Source of the DNA: an uncultured Lentisphaeria bacterium
GTDB taxonomy: Bacteria; Verrucomicrobiota; Lentisphaeria; Victivallales; Victivallaceae
NCBI GenBank assembly: GCA_903821255.1
Contig: CAIJKT010000270.1
Coordinates: forward strand, 1 to 5,520
Length of the DNA stretch: 5,520 nucleotides
Reading direction: 5' to 3'
The translations under genes and the position numbers were made by a program. Below the pieces are notes generated by a model. It was not told the origin of the DNA. It searched no databases and saw nothing but the letters and a program-made list of their open reading frames with translations. Shown here piece after piece: positions 5,448 through 5,520 of the stretch. Each line of letters begins with the position of its first letter. Within the stretch, counting starts at the first letter, position 1.

Positions 5448-5472
5448 AAAAATAGACGAGCAGGATTGTGGA

Positions 5473-5520
5473 TTGGATTTTTTCGATCCGACTGATTGGC
5501 GATATGAATATCGCCTGAAG
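5473..5520 (+). CDS. Possible start of a further gene, TTG-initiated, cut by the window end
   Basis: From the TTG at 5473 a frame stays open to the last base, reading (M)DFFDPTDWRYEYRLK over 16 codons. AGGA at 5462-5465 lies 7 bases before the TTG, a suitable ribosome-binding site. The other two forward frames meet stops within this stretch. The fragment is too short to assign to any family. The frame is also open upstream, so a different start cannot be ruled out. It would follow the membrane protein gene on the same strand by 58 bases. Confidence 0.4.
   Translation, partial: MDFFDPTDWRYEYRLK

Noticed and set aside
4808..5449. A 213-codon open frame overlapping the membrane protein gene
   Set aside because: Its translation is rich in Arg, Gly and His with no coherent domain, whereas the frame starting at 4863 gives clear membrane helices and has a good ribosome-binding site. 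It is a shadow frame in GC-rich DNA.

Overview
The window reads as ordinary chromosome from a Gram-negative-type bacterium of moderately high GC. Three features point loosely to the PVC superphylum (Lentisphaerota, Kiritimatiellota or Verrucomicrobia-like): an exported FGE-sulfatase-fold protein, a large single-pass envelope protein with small beta-barrel modules and a C-terminal CxxCGGxG pair, and intergenic DNA full of short repeats and hairpins. This placement is inference; no rRNA or marker gene is present.

Layout. (1) Bases 2-748 hold the 3' end of pntB, the beta subunit of the proton-translocating NAD(P) transhydrogenase. (2) Twelve bases later, at 761-1213, comes a thioredoxin-like [2Fe-2S] protein of the NuoE family, with all four cysteine ligands but no nuoF after it. 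(3) Bases 1214-1560 are non-coding: a 7-mer tandem array, a run of hairpins including a terminator-like one, and an 8-mer tandem array. (4) Bases 1561-2304 encode a secreted FGE-sulfatase-fold protein that lacks the catalytic cysteine pair. (5) Bases 2305-2386 lie between convergent genes and carry an 11-base direct repeat. (6) Bases 2387-4459 on the minus strand encode an unrecognised 690-residue membrane-anchored multi-module protein of lower GC. (7) Bases 4460-4862 are an AT-rich divergent intergenic region. (8) Bases 4863-5414 encode a small polytopic membrane protein. (9) A weak terminator-like hairpin and a possible TTG-started gene close the window.

How the genes work together. Only pntB and the nuoE-like gene look like an operon, with a shared theme of pyridine-nucleotide redox balance: PntB exchanges hydride between NADH and NADP+ using the proton gradient, and the NuoE-like protein could pass electrons to or from an NADH-linked partner encoded elsewhere. 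The other genes look independently transcribed. No CRISPR, transposase, phage gene, tRNA or rRNA was seen. The least explained object is the 690-residue protein with its CxxCGGxG motifs apparently on the far side of the membrane.
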